This document shows, one piece after another, positions 22,891 through 32,987 of a stretch of DNA of 64,000 bases. Within the stretch, counting starts at the first letter, position 1. Every line of letters starts with the position of its first letter. A program made the translations under genes and the position numbers. The DNA lies in the NCBI GenBank assembly GCA_025617745.1, contig CM046867.1:24978705-25042704 (forward strand). Reading direction: 5' to 3'. Source of the stretch: Heliocidaris erythrogramma (Eukaryota > Echinodermata > Echinoidea > Camarodonta > Echinometridae). Under the pieces are notes generated by a model. The model saw only the letters and a list, made by a program, of their open reading frames with translations, searched no databases and was not told the DNA's origin.

Positions 22891-23590
22891 TATGCTTCGG
22901 TCACAAATCAGAGCGGCGACTGACCAATTTGTAGCCTGCTCAGACGCCGCTGGAATTTAGGCATCGCCCATCGATTTTTGAAGAATTTGAGCGGGCTGTA
23001 AAGCCCCAGCGATCCCGGGCGATGCCCTGTCGATTTTCGGTCGGTCGTCGGTCTATTTTAAGTCAAAACTGGGCGATATCGTGGGAACTTATCCACGCAG
23101 CATCTGGGCAGTGATCGACTGATGACCCAACGATTCTCGGGCGGTCTCAAACCGGCCACCGGCCGATTTTTAAGAAATCGCCCGGCAGCCGGTCGGCAAT
23201 TTGCGGCGACCGGGTGGCAGCCTTTGATCTAGCGGCTTTGCTTTTCGACCTAAATCGCTCGACCGTGACCGCTCAATTAGGTCTGCGCCCGGGTAACGAG
23301 CGCTGATTTCACGTCGGTCACTAGTCAATTTTTAGATCAAAACTGGGCCAAATCGGGGGAGCTTCTCCGCGCGGCCTCTGGGCAGTGTCCAGATGATGAC
23401 CCACCAATTCCCAGACGGTCTCCCATTGAACTCGCCGCCGGGTGACCATCCGATCTCCCAGCGGCGACCGGGCGGCGACCGCTCAGCAGCCTTTGATCTA
23501 GCGGTTGCCGCCCAGGCACCGAGCATATTTTGGGCGGCGAGTGAAAAGTGGGCAGGCACCGCCAGAATTTTAACTCCACGCTAAAACTTC
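22890..23590. repeat. GC-rich repeat block with internal duplication
   Basis: This ~700-bp block is far richer in GC and CpG than its neighbours, with many GGGCGAT, CGGCGACC and CCGGTCG words. A segment starting CAAAACTGGGC at about 23063 recurs at 23338, each followed by CTCCNCGCNGC-like and CTGGGCAGTG text, giving an internal period of about 274 bp. The frames in it (23332-23584) overlap on both strands and have no known domain. It may be part of a mobile element, but termini were not identified. Confidence 0.55.
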
Positions 23591-24901
23591 ACCAGCGACT
23601 GAATATAGTACAGCTAATTAATGAAATGAACACACAATTGAACCATTTGGCAGCTTTGGGATAGAACCTCTAAACTTGCTACCATAATTTTGTGTGATAC
23701 ACAGGAGCTTTGCTGGAAGGGAGGTAGGCTATATATCTACTGAAAATTTTGGTTAGACAACGCAAAACTGTAGGTACAAAATTCACAAATTTGCAAATTT
23801 TCTTATATGCCTTTTTTGTTGCCTGGTTGTTGCTTTTCTGTGGACGAATTCATCTGAAAACTTTGCCACACACTCCTCTATTCAAAAAGTTCTAGCAAGG
23901 CCACTGGCAGTATCTTGATTTATCTTATCTAGAAGGCATAATCTCTGATTCTATCAAGAATAAATTTGGAAAGGCCGAAGACCGTATTTGACATTTCAAA
24001 AATAGCAAGTTTTGGTACCAAGGGATGTATAATTTTGATCAAGATTATGCATTCAGTAAGGTTGGTTTTGCATTCAACAGAAGTGCCCGAATAAATGTTT
24101 GCCATGCCTACAACAGAACAAATTGTGATTAGAAGAGACGGGAAACAATGAATGGAAATTGCAGTAGCAATCACAATGCACTCCATTACACATTAGTCAT
24201 CCGTGTCATAGAAACTGACATAAAATTGGTGTTCACCAAATTGTCAGTGGAAAGTCAATTTTTGTTATTGTTGTCCTGATTTGATTAGCCTTATTTCATA
24301 GAAAGCGAGAATACATTGAACTTTTGTTTTCAGCAATGTAAGGGCATATAAGAATTGCAGTGGGTACAAAAGGATTGTAACTCAAAAGGATTGTAACTCA
24401 AAAGGTATATCTGCATTCATTATACAAATTTCAGATGCCTCATTGTTGTAAAAGTACCGGTACTTGATTTTTTATATCTTTGGTGCTTACTCAATCGCAA
24501 ACTGTATGTAGAAAACAAAGAGAGAGAGCAAAAAATTTCCTAAAGAGAAATGTATCCTTAAGAAGCAAACATTGTGCACTGCAGTCAATGAAATTTCAGA
24601 ATTGAAGGATGCTCCATGGAAAATATATCTTCCTAACTGAATTAGAGTTGGAGATATTTGCTGTCCGCACCATTATTTATTTTTTTTTTTGTGTTCTTAT
24701 TTAGGAAACACATACACATGCTTTTTTAATTGAATCATTGAGATAAAATCAGGAAAGAGTTTAGGACATACTCAAAATAGTCTGAGTTGGTAGACTAGCT
24801 TAAATGATGGTTTGTCTAGACATATTAGACAGGAAAACATTGCCCTGCAAGAACCCTCTGAAAACATTAGTCTAATAGTAAATTGAACTGGAACATTTCA
24901 C
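23591..24901. other. Unique AT-rich DNA, nothing recognised
   Basis: AAAAGGATTGTAACTC is directly repeated near 24368-24402. No coding or RNA gene was recognised. Confidence 0.5.
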
Positions 24902-24905
24902 TTAA

Positions 24906-25432
24906 AAGTGAGGTCCGCCCAGGAATTTAGTTGATCTGAATAAAAGTAGAAAAATGTGAGAACCAGGTAAGTGAAAGTTTTGGCAAAATCTGACAAGAAG
25001 TAAGAAAGTTATGAATTTTTGAAGTATCAATCAAACACAAATTGGCAATTTCATGATATATCTTGCGAGCTTCTCTCCCATTTGATCAGTATAAAAATGT
25101 CATAAATTTTTAGTCTTTTAGTTGTTAATAAAGGAATAAGTTTTTTTCATATGGGTTTTGTATAAAACCATATGTGCAATGATTATATCTAGGTTGCATG
25201 TATGATTAAATATTTTCTGCAGAAAAAGTGGAAATTTATATCTTCTAGTACAGGGCAAATGGGAGAGGAGCTCGCAAGATATGTCATGGAGTTGCCAATT
25301 TGTGTTTGATTGACAACTTTAAAAATTCATAACTTTATTTTTTCTTGGATTTTCCTTAAACTTTCATTGATCTGTTTCTTTCATTTTTCTTCTTCTTTTA
25401 AAACCAACCTGATATCAGGGTGGACTTCCCCT
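24906..25432. mobile_element. TTAA-flanked foldback MITE
   Basis: TTAA at 24902-24905 and 25433-25436 flank a ~527-bp palindromic element. The left arm (AAGTGAGGTCCGCCCAGG, later ATATCTTGCGAGCTTCTCTCC) is mirrored in the right arm (GGAGAGGAGCTCGCAAGATAT, later AGGGTGGACTTCCCC). The arms extend about 200 bp each. TTAA targeting and a GGGGAAGTCCACCC-like end are shared by piggyBac and Kolobok families. The end sequence suggests the latter, but no protein is present. Confidence 0.75.
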
Positions 25433-25436
25433 TTAA

Positions 25437-25763
25437 AGGGAGCGACAAGTCGCAATCTATGGGCGCTTTTACAGTTGGATGCTCCTTTCTCTGGATCAAA
25501 GTCCAAAGCGACTTCAATTTATCGCGCGCAGCTAATAAAAGTTCGCACATTGACCCAAATTTGAGTAAACAAGATCGCGCGTTCTTTATTCCAGTATTTG
25601 AATCTCATTGGTCGGTTACGTATGTAGGGATTCGAGTTAACGATCACGCGAGGAATCCGGCAATAACATTTCTTCGGTAGCGCACGATTGGACCTGATTG
25701 TATCCGAATTTCCCCGAGTCAGGCCAACTGGTCAGGCCCATGGATTACGACTTGCCACTCCCT
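25437..25763. mobile_element. Second TTAA-flanked MITE, abutting the first
   Basis: Ends AGGGAGCGACAAGTCG and (reverse complement) AGGGAGTGGCAAGTCG are inverted copies flanked by TTAA at 25433-25436 and 25764-25767. The 327-bp interior is relatively rich in CpG, unlike the first MITE. The two elements share the middle TTAA. An 86-codon frame spanning 25420-25680 crosses both elements and is not a gene. Confidence 0.75.
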
Positions 25764-25767
25764 TTAA

Positions 25768-26601
25768 GGTCCTGCACAGATGAGAATGAACTGTATTTTG
25801 CATTGGTGACCACTTTCTTTTTCTAAAGGCACATCCCATTTAGATTTCAATTAGGGACCATCTAACCTGACTACCACCTCTCTCTCTCTCTTTCTCTCAG
25901 TCTATTTGATTTTTTCCTTTATTGCCGTGCTAAAATTATTAAAGAGAACTAGAACTAGAGAACTCTTCTATCTTCTATAGAGAATTTTGAACTGAAACAG
26001 AACAACAAATCAGACTACAATCAAGAAGATGAACATATTTTTAAATAGTGTCTGTAAAAATATAAAGTGATATTGTATGTGAGCAGACTTATTTTCTGAA
26101 CGGGGGATGGAAACTGGATGCTATGCCATTCCAACATCAACGAAGGAGCTGTACATTTTCGCAATACTATCTGAAACAATTATGGTTGTGCATTCCACTG
26201 GTTGCACGAAAGAAGGCATCTTTTTAAATCCCCATGTGTAAAGCTCTAGCCAACCTTGGAACATGTACCATACAATACTAAACATCACCTCTCTTGATGG
26301 ACAGTTTAATCATGATAGCTGAAAGGAAGGGTTGGGCCTTGGAGATATGCTAGCTAACATCAAAGACACATCCTCTTGATCAAGCTTGCATAGATATTGA
26401 TGAATAGAGAGTAAGGTATATCCTTGCTGGAGGAGGAAGGAAGAGACAAAGAGTGCTCACATTTTTCAGGCCAAAATGAGGGTTTTGAATCGGCGTTTCT
26501 CAAAAAAAGACGGTTTCTGGGGAAGCATAAACGCACAATCATTTGTAAATGCGTTTATAACGTCATTATAAACGTGTTTCTGGTTCGTTTATCACCTGAA
26601 C
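25768..26601. other. Unique DNA, left flank of DIRS copy 2
   Basis: No gene recognised. TAAACG-type words recur near 26530-26575 (CATAAACGCAC, ATTATAAACGTG). The flank ends CACCTGAAC immediately before the DIRS terminus. Confidence 0.5.
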
Positions 26602-26843
26602 AAGAAAATTATAACTAATTTTGTTATTTACTAGATAAATCTATGTATCTACCTATTTGCTAGTTTCCCAAACTATGCCGTCATTCGAGAAAAACTAAGT
26701 CTAAAACGCGCAGCCCCTGCCTGCGCGCGCGTACTCCCCGTCCACCAATCCAATCGCGCCACCGCCATACTCTTCCTCTTCCGAGCAGTCAGAGACAGAA
26801 TCTAGGACATGTCAGACAAGGAGAGGGGCTGGAGGGAGGGACA

Positions 26844-26937
26844 TAGGTAGATACATAGATTTATCTAGTAAATAACAAAATTAGTTATAATTTTCTTGAT
26901 TTACAGCAATAAATCGATGTATCTACCTATTTGCTAG
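26844..26937. repeat. Internal complementary region, DIRS copy 2
   Basis: It has the same composite as in copy 1: reverse complement of the 3' terminus joined to reverse complement of the 5' terminus, meeting at ATTTTC-TTG-ATTTAC. Confidence 0.9.
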
Positions 26938-26984
26938 AATAGCACGGATAAAAACCCGGGTGGCATGTCCCAGGACGGGAGTAA

Positions 26985-28312
26985 CTAACGCGGGGCAGAC
27001 AGAGACGACGAAGCAGCTCTCAACCCAGAGGTTGCAAAGCTAACCTCACCCGAAAGAACATCCTTAAGATAGAAGGATGTGAAGGAAGTAGGGGAACGCC
27101 AAAAGGCGGCCCTCAAAATGTCTTCCAAAGGAGGACCCAGAAAGAGCGCCCAGGAGGTAGAAACACTCCTAGTATCGTGCGCTCTTGGAGGATTCTCAGA
27201 CAGGAGAGCCTCCGAACCCCCAGCTTGGATAGCCTCGACAATCCAACGGGAGACAGTCTCCCGTGATGCTGGGGAATAAGGGTGACGGGAAAAGAGAAAG
27301 AGCTGATCATCCTTACGAAAAACCTTAGTCCTATCCAAGAACCATTTGAGAGCCCTAACAGGGCACCAAGAATTATCCTCCTTGACAGAAGAGAATTCTG
27401 ACAGAGGACTCAAGAACACTTCGATTGAGCCAGAAGAATCCTTCTGATTCTTGGCAATAAACGAAGGTCGAGGGACAAGACGTACACCTTGCCTTTCCCA
27501 TCTGATATGCCCGGGCGCCGTAGAGAGAGCCTGAATAGTGCTTCTCCTCTGCCCAGAAGCAATAGCGACGAGGAAGGCGGTCTTAATCGAGAGATGGTGT
27601 AAAGACGCTTTGCACAACGGCTCAAAGGGCGGTTTGGCCAAGGCGTCCAAAAACAAAGGAAGGCTCCACGCAGGAGTCAACTGGCGATTTGCTGGTCGTT
27701 TCAAAAGACAGACCTCGGCAAATGAGTCAAGAAGGGAGAGTTAGAAACTCCCGAACCATCAGAAAAAAAAAACCAAGGTGAACCGGAGCAATAGCGGACC
27801 GGTAACCACGATTGGTAGAGAGGGACCTGCCCTTATCGAAAAGGGGCGATAAGGAAATCTGCAATAGCACCCACCGGGGCAGAACGGGAAGCAAATCCCA
27901 TTTCCCCACACCAAGCATGGAAGGCTTCTAATCTCGAGATGTAAACAGCTCGGGTAGAATCTCTTCTGCTCTGGACTATGAACTGGGAGGCTCTCTCAGA
28001 GAGTCCTGCCGTCCTCGCATCCTCCCCGATAGAGGCCAGGCGGTCAAATGTAGAGCCGCCGGGCGATGGTGGAGGATCCCCGACAGGGGCTGAGCTATGA
28101 GGTCTGCTCTCCGGTGAAGGGAGAGAGGCCGACCGTCCAGCAGAGACAGAAGAAGAGGAAACCAAGGTCTCCTCGGTCAGCAAGGTGCTATGAGCAGAAA
28201 CCACGCCTGATCCTCCTGAATCTACCCCAGGACCTGAGGGATTAAGGAGACCGGCGGAAAGGCGTAACCCCGGAAGTTCTTCCACTGAAGGGAGAACGCA
28301 TCGAGGGCCCAA
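26985..28312 (-). pseudogene. DIRS tyrosine recombinase, copy 2, frameshifted
   Basis: The open frame 26985-27704 holds the catalytic domain: SGQRRS (Arg), AHDTR (His and Arg), FWRSPTSFTSFYLKD (Trp and nucleophilic Tyr), all as in copy 1. The core-binding text NRGYRSAIAPVH lies in the 27727-27918 frame, and the N-terminal SQFIVQSRRDS segment in 27833-28312. Thus at least two frame breaks exist. The one near 27850 is shared with copy 1, and the one near 27745-27770, in an A run, is private. With all catalytic residues retained but the domains split, it is unlikely to be functional as it stands. Confidence 0.85.
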
Positions 28313-29850
28313 GCTTCCGGATCTCGCACCCGAGAGCAGTATCTCGGGAGGCGATGATTGAGAGCTGTCGCAAACAGGTCTATCTCCAGAGGGGCGCAGA
28401 CTGAACAGAGGTGTCGAAGACCTCTCGGTTCAGTGGCCACTCGGAGGGGAGACACATGCCCCGGGACAGAAATTCTGTAATCAGATTGTCCCGCCCGGGA
28501 ACATAGGAGGCGATCGGAATTACTCGGTGAGACCGACACCACTTCCAAAGTTTGGCGGTTAGATCGTTCAGGGTAGTGGAACGAGTCCCGCCTTGTCTGT
28601 TGATGTAGGCAGCAACAGTAGTGTTGTCCGTCAAAATCCGGACGGAGTGACCTACAATCATGTTCTCGAAAAAAAACGGACATGAAGACTGCCATCAATT
28701 CCAACATATTGATGTGGGGTAAGGTGCACAGGTGTGACCAGTCCCCCGAGACCACCTGGTCCAAAAGAGACTTGCCCTTGAAGAAGGAACGACTCATTCG
28801 ACCAGGGGATAAGCAGGCGTTTGATTTCCTCGGATAGAGGAATCCACACCTTGAGCGAGTCTACACTGGGCTTGGAAAACTTCAGCAGATGAAGCTGGAA
28901 AGGCCTCATATGAAGCCGATAGTCTTTGAGGACATCTACAAGGCTCGATAAGTGGCCCAAGGACTGGAGCCATCGGCCTGCCCGAACTCGACGTAAGCGA
29001 CGAAGAGATCGAGCCAGTAAGACAATAGTTAGAACTCTCTCCCGACTGGGGCGGGCAAGTTGGTTCACAATGTCTATTTCCGCACCCAGGAAAATGGGTC
29101 TGCGGGTAGGAGTCAACTCCGACTTGTCCCAGTTGACTATGAATCATACTTCTTGCGTAGTACGGAGAAGTAGGTCCATGCGTGACTGAAAGACGGACAG
29201 AGCTCGCCACCAGGAGCCAGTCGTCCATGCAAGTGAAAAGTCTCAGACCGCGATACCTGAGGAAAGCGGCTAGGGAAGAGACTACTCAAGTAAAAACTTG
29301 AGGAGCCGGTTTCGGGCCACAAGGTAAGGCCTTGAACCGGAAGGTTTCGCTCTGAAAGGCGAAGCCTAGAAGGTCCCTTGAAGAAGGGTGTATCGGTATG
29401 TGAAAGTAAGCATCTTTCAAGTCTACCGAAATGGCCACATCTGACGGTCTGATCGCCGGAAGAAAGGAGGCCAAAGTTTCCACGCGGAAAAAGCTCTCTT
29501 GGAATGAAGGGATTGATGACCCTCATATTCAAGATCATTCTGAGCTTCCCCGAGCGTTTGGGAATTATAAGATAAGGGAGAGACACAGATGGGGGTGGTC
29601 TCTTACCCTTTCGATTGCGCCCTCTTCTAGCAGCTCTTGAATCTCGGAGGAGATGTGCTCTAGAAAGGGGGGCGATATGAATGCCGGAAGAATGGAGGCC
29701 AAAGTTTCCATGCGGAAAGGTCTCTTGGAATGAAGGTATTGATGACCCTCATATTCAAGATCATTCTGAGCTTCCCCGAGCGTTTGGGAATTATAAGGGA
29801 GAGACACAGATGGGGGTGGTCTCTTACCCTTTCGATTGCGCCCTGTTCTA
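28312..29850 (-). pseudogene. DIRS RT-RNase H, copy 2, multiply broken
   Basis: RNase H text ILTDNTTVAAYINRQGGTRS and PGRDNLITEFLSR lies at 28380-28661, MLELMAVFMS at 28680-28797, and ARPSRERVLTIVLLARSLRR with MRPFQLHLL at 28658-29116. RT text SVDLKDAYFHIPIHPSSRDL is in 29286-29483. The catalytic box reads CMDDWLLVA at about 29215-29230, Cys in place of Tyr. The in-frame TGA before FIVNWDKSE near 29140 is identical to copy 1. The TTDAS motif is absent. In 29137-29586 the lead-in LRMILNMRVINPFIPREL is legible. Confidence 0.8.
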
Positions 29851-29900
29851 GCAGCTCTTGAATCTCGGAGGAGATGTGCTCTAGAAAGGGGGCGATATGT
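29449..29900 (-). repeat. Tandem duplication in RT N-terminal region, copy 2
   Basis: Two ~225-bp units correspond to 7562-8012 of copy 1, with the same order and the same breakpoints around GGGGGGCGATATG. The second unit starts ATGCCGGAAGAATGG instead of ATCGCCGGAAGAATGG. Confidence 0.85.
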
Positions 29901-30029
29901 AGGCGGGTTGCGGCGGAGGCTCCGCCAACCCTCTCCTCCAACGCTCGGGGCGCACTCGCCGCGAATCCCGGGCCGAACCACGGCCCCGACCGCGACGATG
30001 CCTTCTCCTACCTCGAGGAGAAGGCTCCG

Positions 30030-31532
30030 CCCTGGCCCCCTGTAGTGAGGGGCACTGGGCTGAACTTGCAGTGCACGAGAGGCTGAAAGCTGGAAGTGCC
30101 ACCGCGTCTAGGAGGCGGAAAACTAGCCTGGGCCTGCGGCTTAGGAGCCGAGGACTTAAGGCGTTTCAGAAGTTCCGTCGCCTGCTAGCGTGAATCAACC
30201 TCAAGTTGAATCACATCAGACACCTTACCTCCAAAGAGGTGTTGGCCGGAGTGCGGGACCCTGGCCAGGAGGGCAGGTATGTCCGCATCCGCAATGCCCA
30301 GAGAGGAAAGTGCAAGTTCCCTCCTGGCATTAGTGGCTATGCTGTCGACACAGACAGTTTTGACCACCACGAGCCTGTCAAGGACAAGAGGGCTTCGTGT
30401 AGGAACATGATGTCCGAGTCGGACATCTCAAGTTCCTGGCTCCTAGCGTAGGGAAAGGAGGGTACCCAAGTAGGCAGTCAGCCTCAGGCCAGTCCTGGAA
30501 TGAGCTTCCATCAAGGACGGGAACTTCTCCCTTTTGGCGTAAGGTGCACTCTGAAAGTTGACACCAAGCCTACCACCTACATGTAGGAGGTCACTGGAAC
30601 AAGACTTTCTCGTAAAATAATCGAGAGTGTCTTGTTGAGAGAAAGTGAATTCCCTGGCCGAGGGACGGGCCCTACCAAAGATGAAAGAGGCTGTGAGGCG
30701 AAGTCATTGTAGACTCGCTTAAGTCCTCCGTAAGAGGGATGCCTTTGGAGGGACGCTCACCTTGAAAAAGGAGAGACGGATGTCCCGGATCGGCCCGACT
30801 CTGAAAAGAGGTGTCGGGAAGATATTTCTCCAGCAGGGCTTGAGTCTCTACCGCCAAGGACCGACTGGTTTGGGGTGTAATCTCAACCTGTGAAGAGGCA
30901 TCATCCTCCGAAAATCCGGACTGAGAAACCTGATCCCAAGAAGGGCGGTTTAGGTAGTCCCAGGATTCCTCCCCAGGCAGAGCACTTAGTGCCGCTGGAA
31001 TGGGAGTAGCCCCGACCGGACGATCAAAGCTGAACGTGGTCGGGAGACGCCCGAAGTGGGGCGGCAAGACTCTTGTGTGTTGGAGACCAAACACAATGAG
31101 CCGGATACCTGATAAAGGAACCGGATCCCCACCCACTAGGTGCAGTGGTGATAAACAAGGGAAAACCAGTCTTCCTAGCCGGATAACCGGTAAAAACCGG
31201 TATCCGAACCGGATATCCGGTAAAAACCGGTATCCGGGTATTCGAACCGGATATCCGGGTATCCGAATCGGATATCCGGTATCCGAACCGGACCCGGGTT
31301 GGTGGGTACAGGTATCCCCCCTCCCCCGGGGGGGGGGGGGGGGGGTGTTGGAGTCGGGCGTGGTGGGAGGTACGGACACAAAGTCTGACCAACCACTCCA
31401 CTCCACAATGATCTTCAGATAATTCAGAAGTTCATGGGAGACGCCCGACTCAGAAGAAGTAGTCGCCCCTTGGGGGGCTAACCTTCTTCTTGGCCCCCCT
31501 GACACATGAGGTGAACACACAGTCGATGTCAA
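30030..31532 (-). pseudogene. DIRS gag-like gene, copy 2
   Basis: Here the N-terminal half is one 286-codon frame (30672-31532) starting near MTSTVCSPHVSGG and ending EDLSESTMTSPHSLFHLW. The shorter G run (18 bases, 31328-31345) keeps the frame that copy 1 loses. The Pro run and the GYPVRIPGYP repeat come from that run and the adjacent minisatellite. The C-terminal text (HSGQHLFGGKVSDVIQLEV, 30185-30370) is in another frame, as in copy 1. The assignment as gag is by position only. Confidence 0.55.
31178..31300. repeat. GATATCCGG minisatellite inside gag, copy 2
   Basis: It has the same unit type as 9395-9510 but with repeated CCGGTAAAAACCGGTATCCG segments and a different order. Confidence 0.8.
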
Positions 31533-31805
31533 GGGGAGAGAGTCCGCCCCGCCTGCTGGCTGGGCAGTACTCAGGCGCCTACGTTTCTGGGCAGGCGGTC
31601 ACGTGACCGCTCCCTTTACCCACTTGAAAACGGGCGCCGCTTCCGTAGTAAACCCTTTGTACTGGGTACATTAGGAAGATCGCGACTCTCTTTACTCTTT
31701 CCCGCCTTGCTTGGATTAGAAGCGTGCGGAGAGAGACAAAGAGAGCCGACCCCTGAGCGAACAACATCTATGGCTAGTGAGCGAGAAGTGCAGCTCGAGC
31801 GAGAC

Positions 31806-32123
31806 GAACTGTGGGCTGGGGTAGACCCACAGTTTTATCGGTGAGAGGTATTGGACGGGTTAGGCACTCACTCTCACCGTTATACAAGTCTCTTCTTCGA
31901 GAGAGGTATTGGCCATGTTTCAGGACTCACTCTCTCGGTATATCCCGCATGAGTTGGTCGTCAGAACAGACGACGAACTCATAACGGGGCGAGCCGTACA
32001 CAAGGCAGGCCCTAACTTACCTTGGTCGAGGCTCCGGGGAAGTTATAATGTTGGTGCGAGATGAAAATCTCGCAGCCAACCCTTCCAAGGCTGGGCGAGT
32101 CCCCTTATAAGTATTTAAATACT
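31806..32123. repeat. Leader hairpin array, DIRS copy 2
   Basis: The six stem-loops described for copy 1 are present in the same order with intact arms (AACTGTGGG, CGGTGAGAG, CGAGAGAG, ATGAGTTGGTCGT, GCGAGAT with GAAA loop, AGTATTTAAATACT). Confidence 0.75.
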
Positions 32124-32836
32124 GGGGAACGCCAGCCGAAACGGAGACCTCGACATGGCTGAAAATAAAGACAAGCAAACAAATATAGAAACCCATATTT
32201 GGTAATAAATTCATTATTACAAACAATATAGATCTATAAAAGGGTAACAACCAACTCACATTAGTCGGAGTGGGAATAAACTCCTATTACGGAGACACAA
32301 CGTTTTGATAAGACCGCTTGTCTAAGCGCGTTGAATCAACCACCTACAGACACGGGGGGGCAGCCCGACACAGTGTACTAGTACACCGTCTGTGAATAAA
32401 GCCCCGAAAGTGAGGAAAAACGGCAAAGTAATTTCATTAATTTACCGTGAAGGAGGTTGACTCAGGAAAAATCCGATACACCAAAATGAATGTGAAAACA
32501 TGGTGAACGGGATTTTTATTGCGAAAGGCAACCAAAAATGCTTTTGGAGGTAAAAATCTCGCAATTTAGGTTAAGACTTAGCTTCATAGATGTCACTTCT
32601 CTGACGGGCGAGAACGGAAGAGGGAGAGTATGGCGGTGGCGCGATTGGATTGGTGGACGGGGAGTACGCGCGCGCAGGCAGGGGCTGCGCGTTTTAGACT
32701 TAGTTTTTCTCGAATGACGGCATAGTTTGGGAAACTAGCAAATAGGTAGATACATCGATTTATTGCTGTAAATAATCTGTGCGCTGCTTGTGCATGCATA
32801 TCGCATGTGTGCGCAAGCAATGCTTGTAACTAGTAG

Positions 32837-32987
32837 TATACCGACCACCTGTCTATAAAGATCACAATTTTTGCTTCCCTTGCAAAATGTTTCTCAGTGT
32901 ATTAAAGGAACCATACATAGAGACCACCTGCTCATAAATACTTTTCTTGTTTCCCTTGAGCGGTCTTTATAGACAGGTTTCATTGTA
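32837..32987. repeat. Palindromic repeat related to 13.8 kb copy
   Basis: It starts ACCACCTGTCTATAAAGATC and ends GGTCTTTATAGACAGGTTTC. Both ends are inverted copies and a second inner pair is visible. It lies only about 65 bp from the end of DIRS copy 2. Confidence 0.65.

Larger units (their letters stand above)
26602..32773 (-). mobile_element. DIRS-like tyrosine-recombinase retrotransposon, copy 2
   Basis: It has the same architecture, strand and termini as copy 1 and is nearly identical to it by eye, at an unrelated site. The left junction is CCTGAAC/AAGAAAATT and the right is GCTGTAAAT/AATCTG, without target duplication. Differences from copy 1: it keeps 27 bp in RNase H, lacks about 110 bp near 29920 that copy 1 has at 8026-8140, has an extra AAAA in the recombinase spacer near 27765, lacks one base in the CMDD box, and has a rearranged gag minisatellite. 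It shares the RT tandem duplication, the RT stop and the recombinase frameshift. Confidence 0.9.

Noticed and set aside
29836-30086. Plus-strand frames opposite the gag/RT junction in DIRS copy 2
   Set aside because: GC-rich antisense shadows without motifs.
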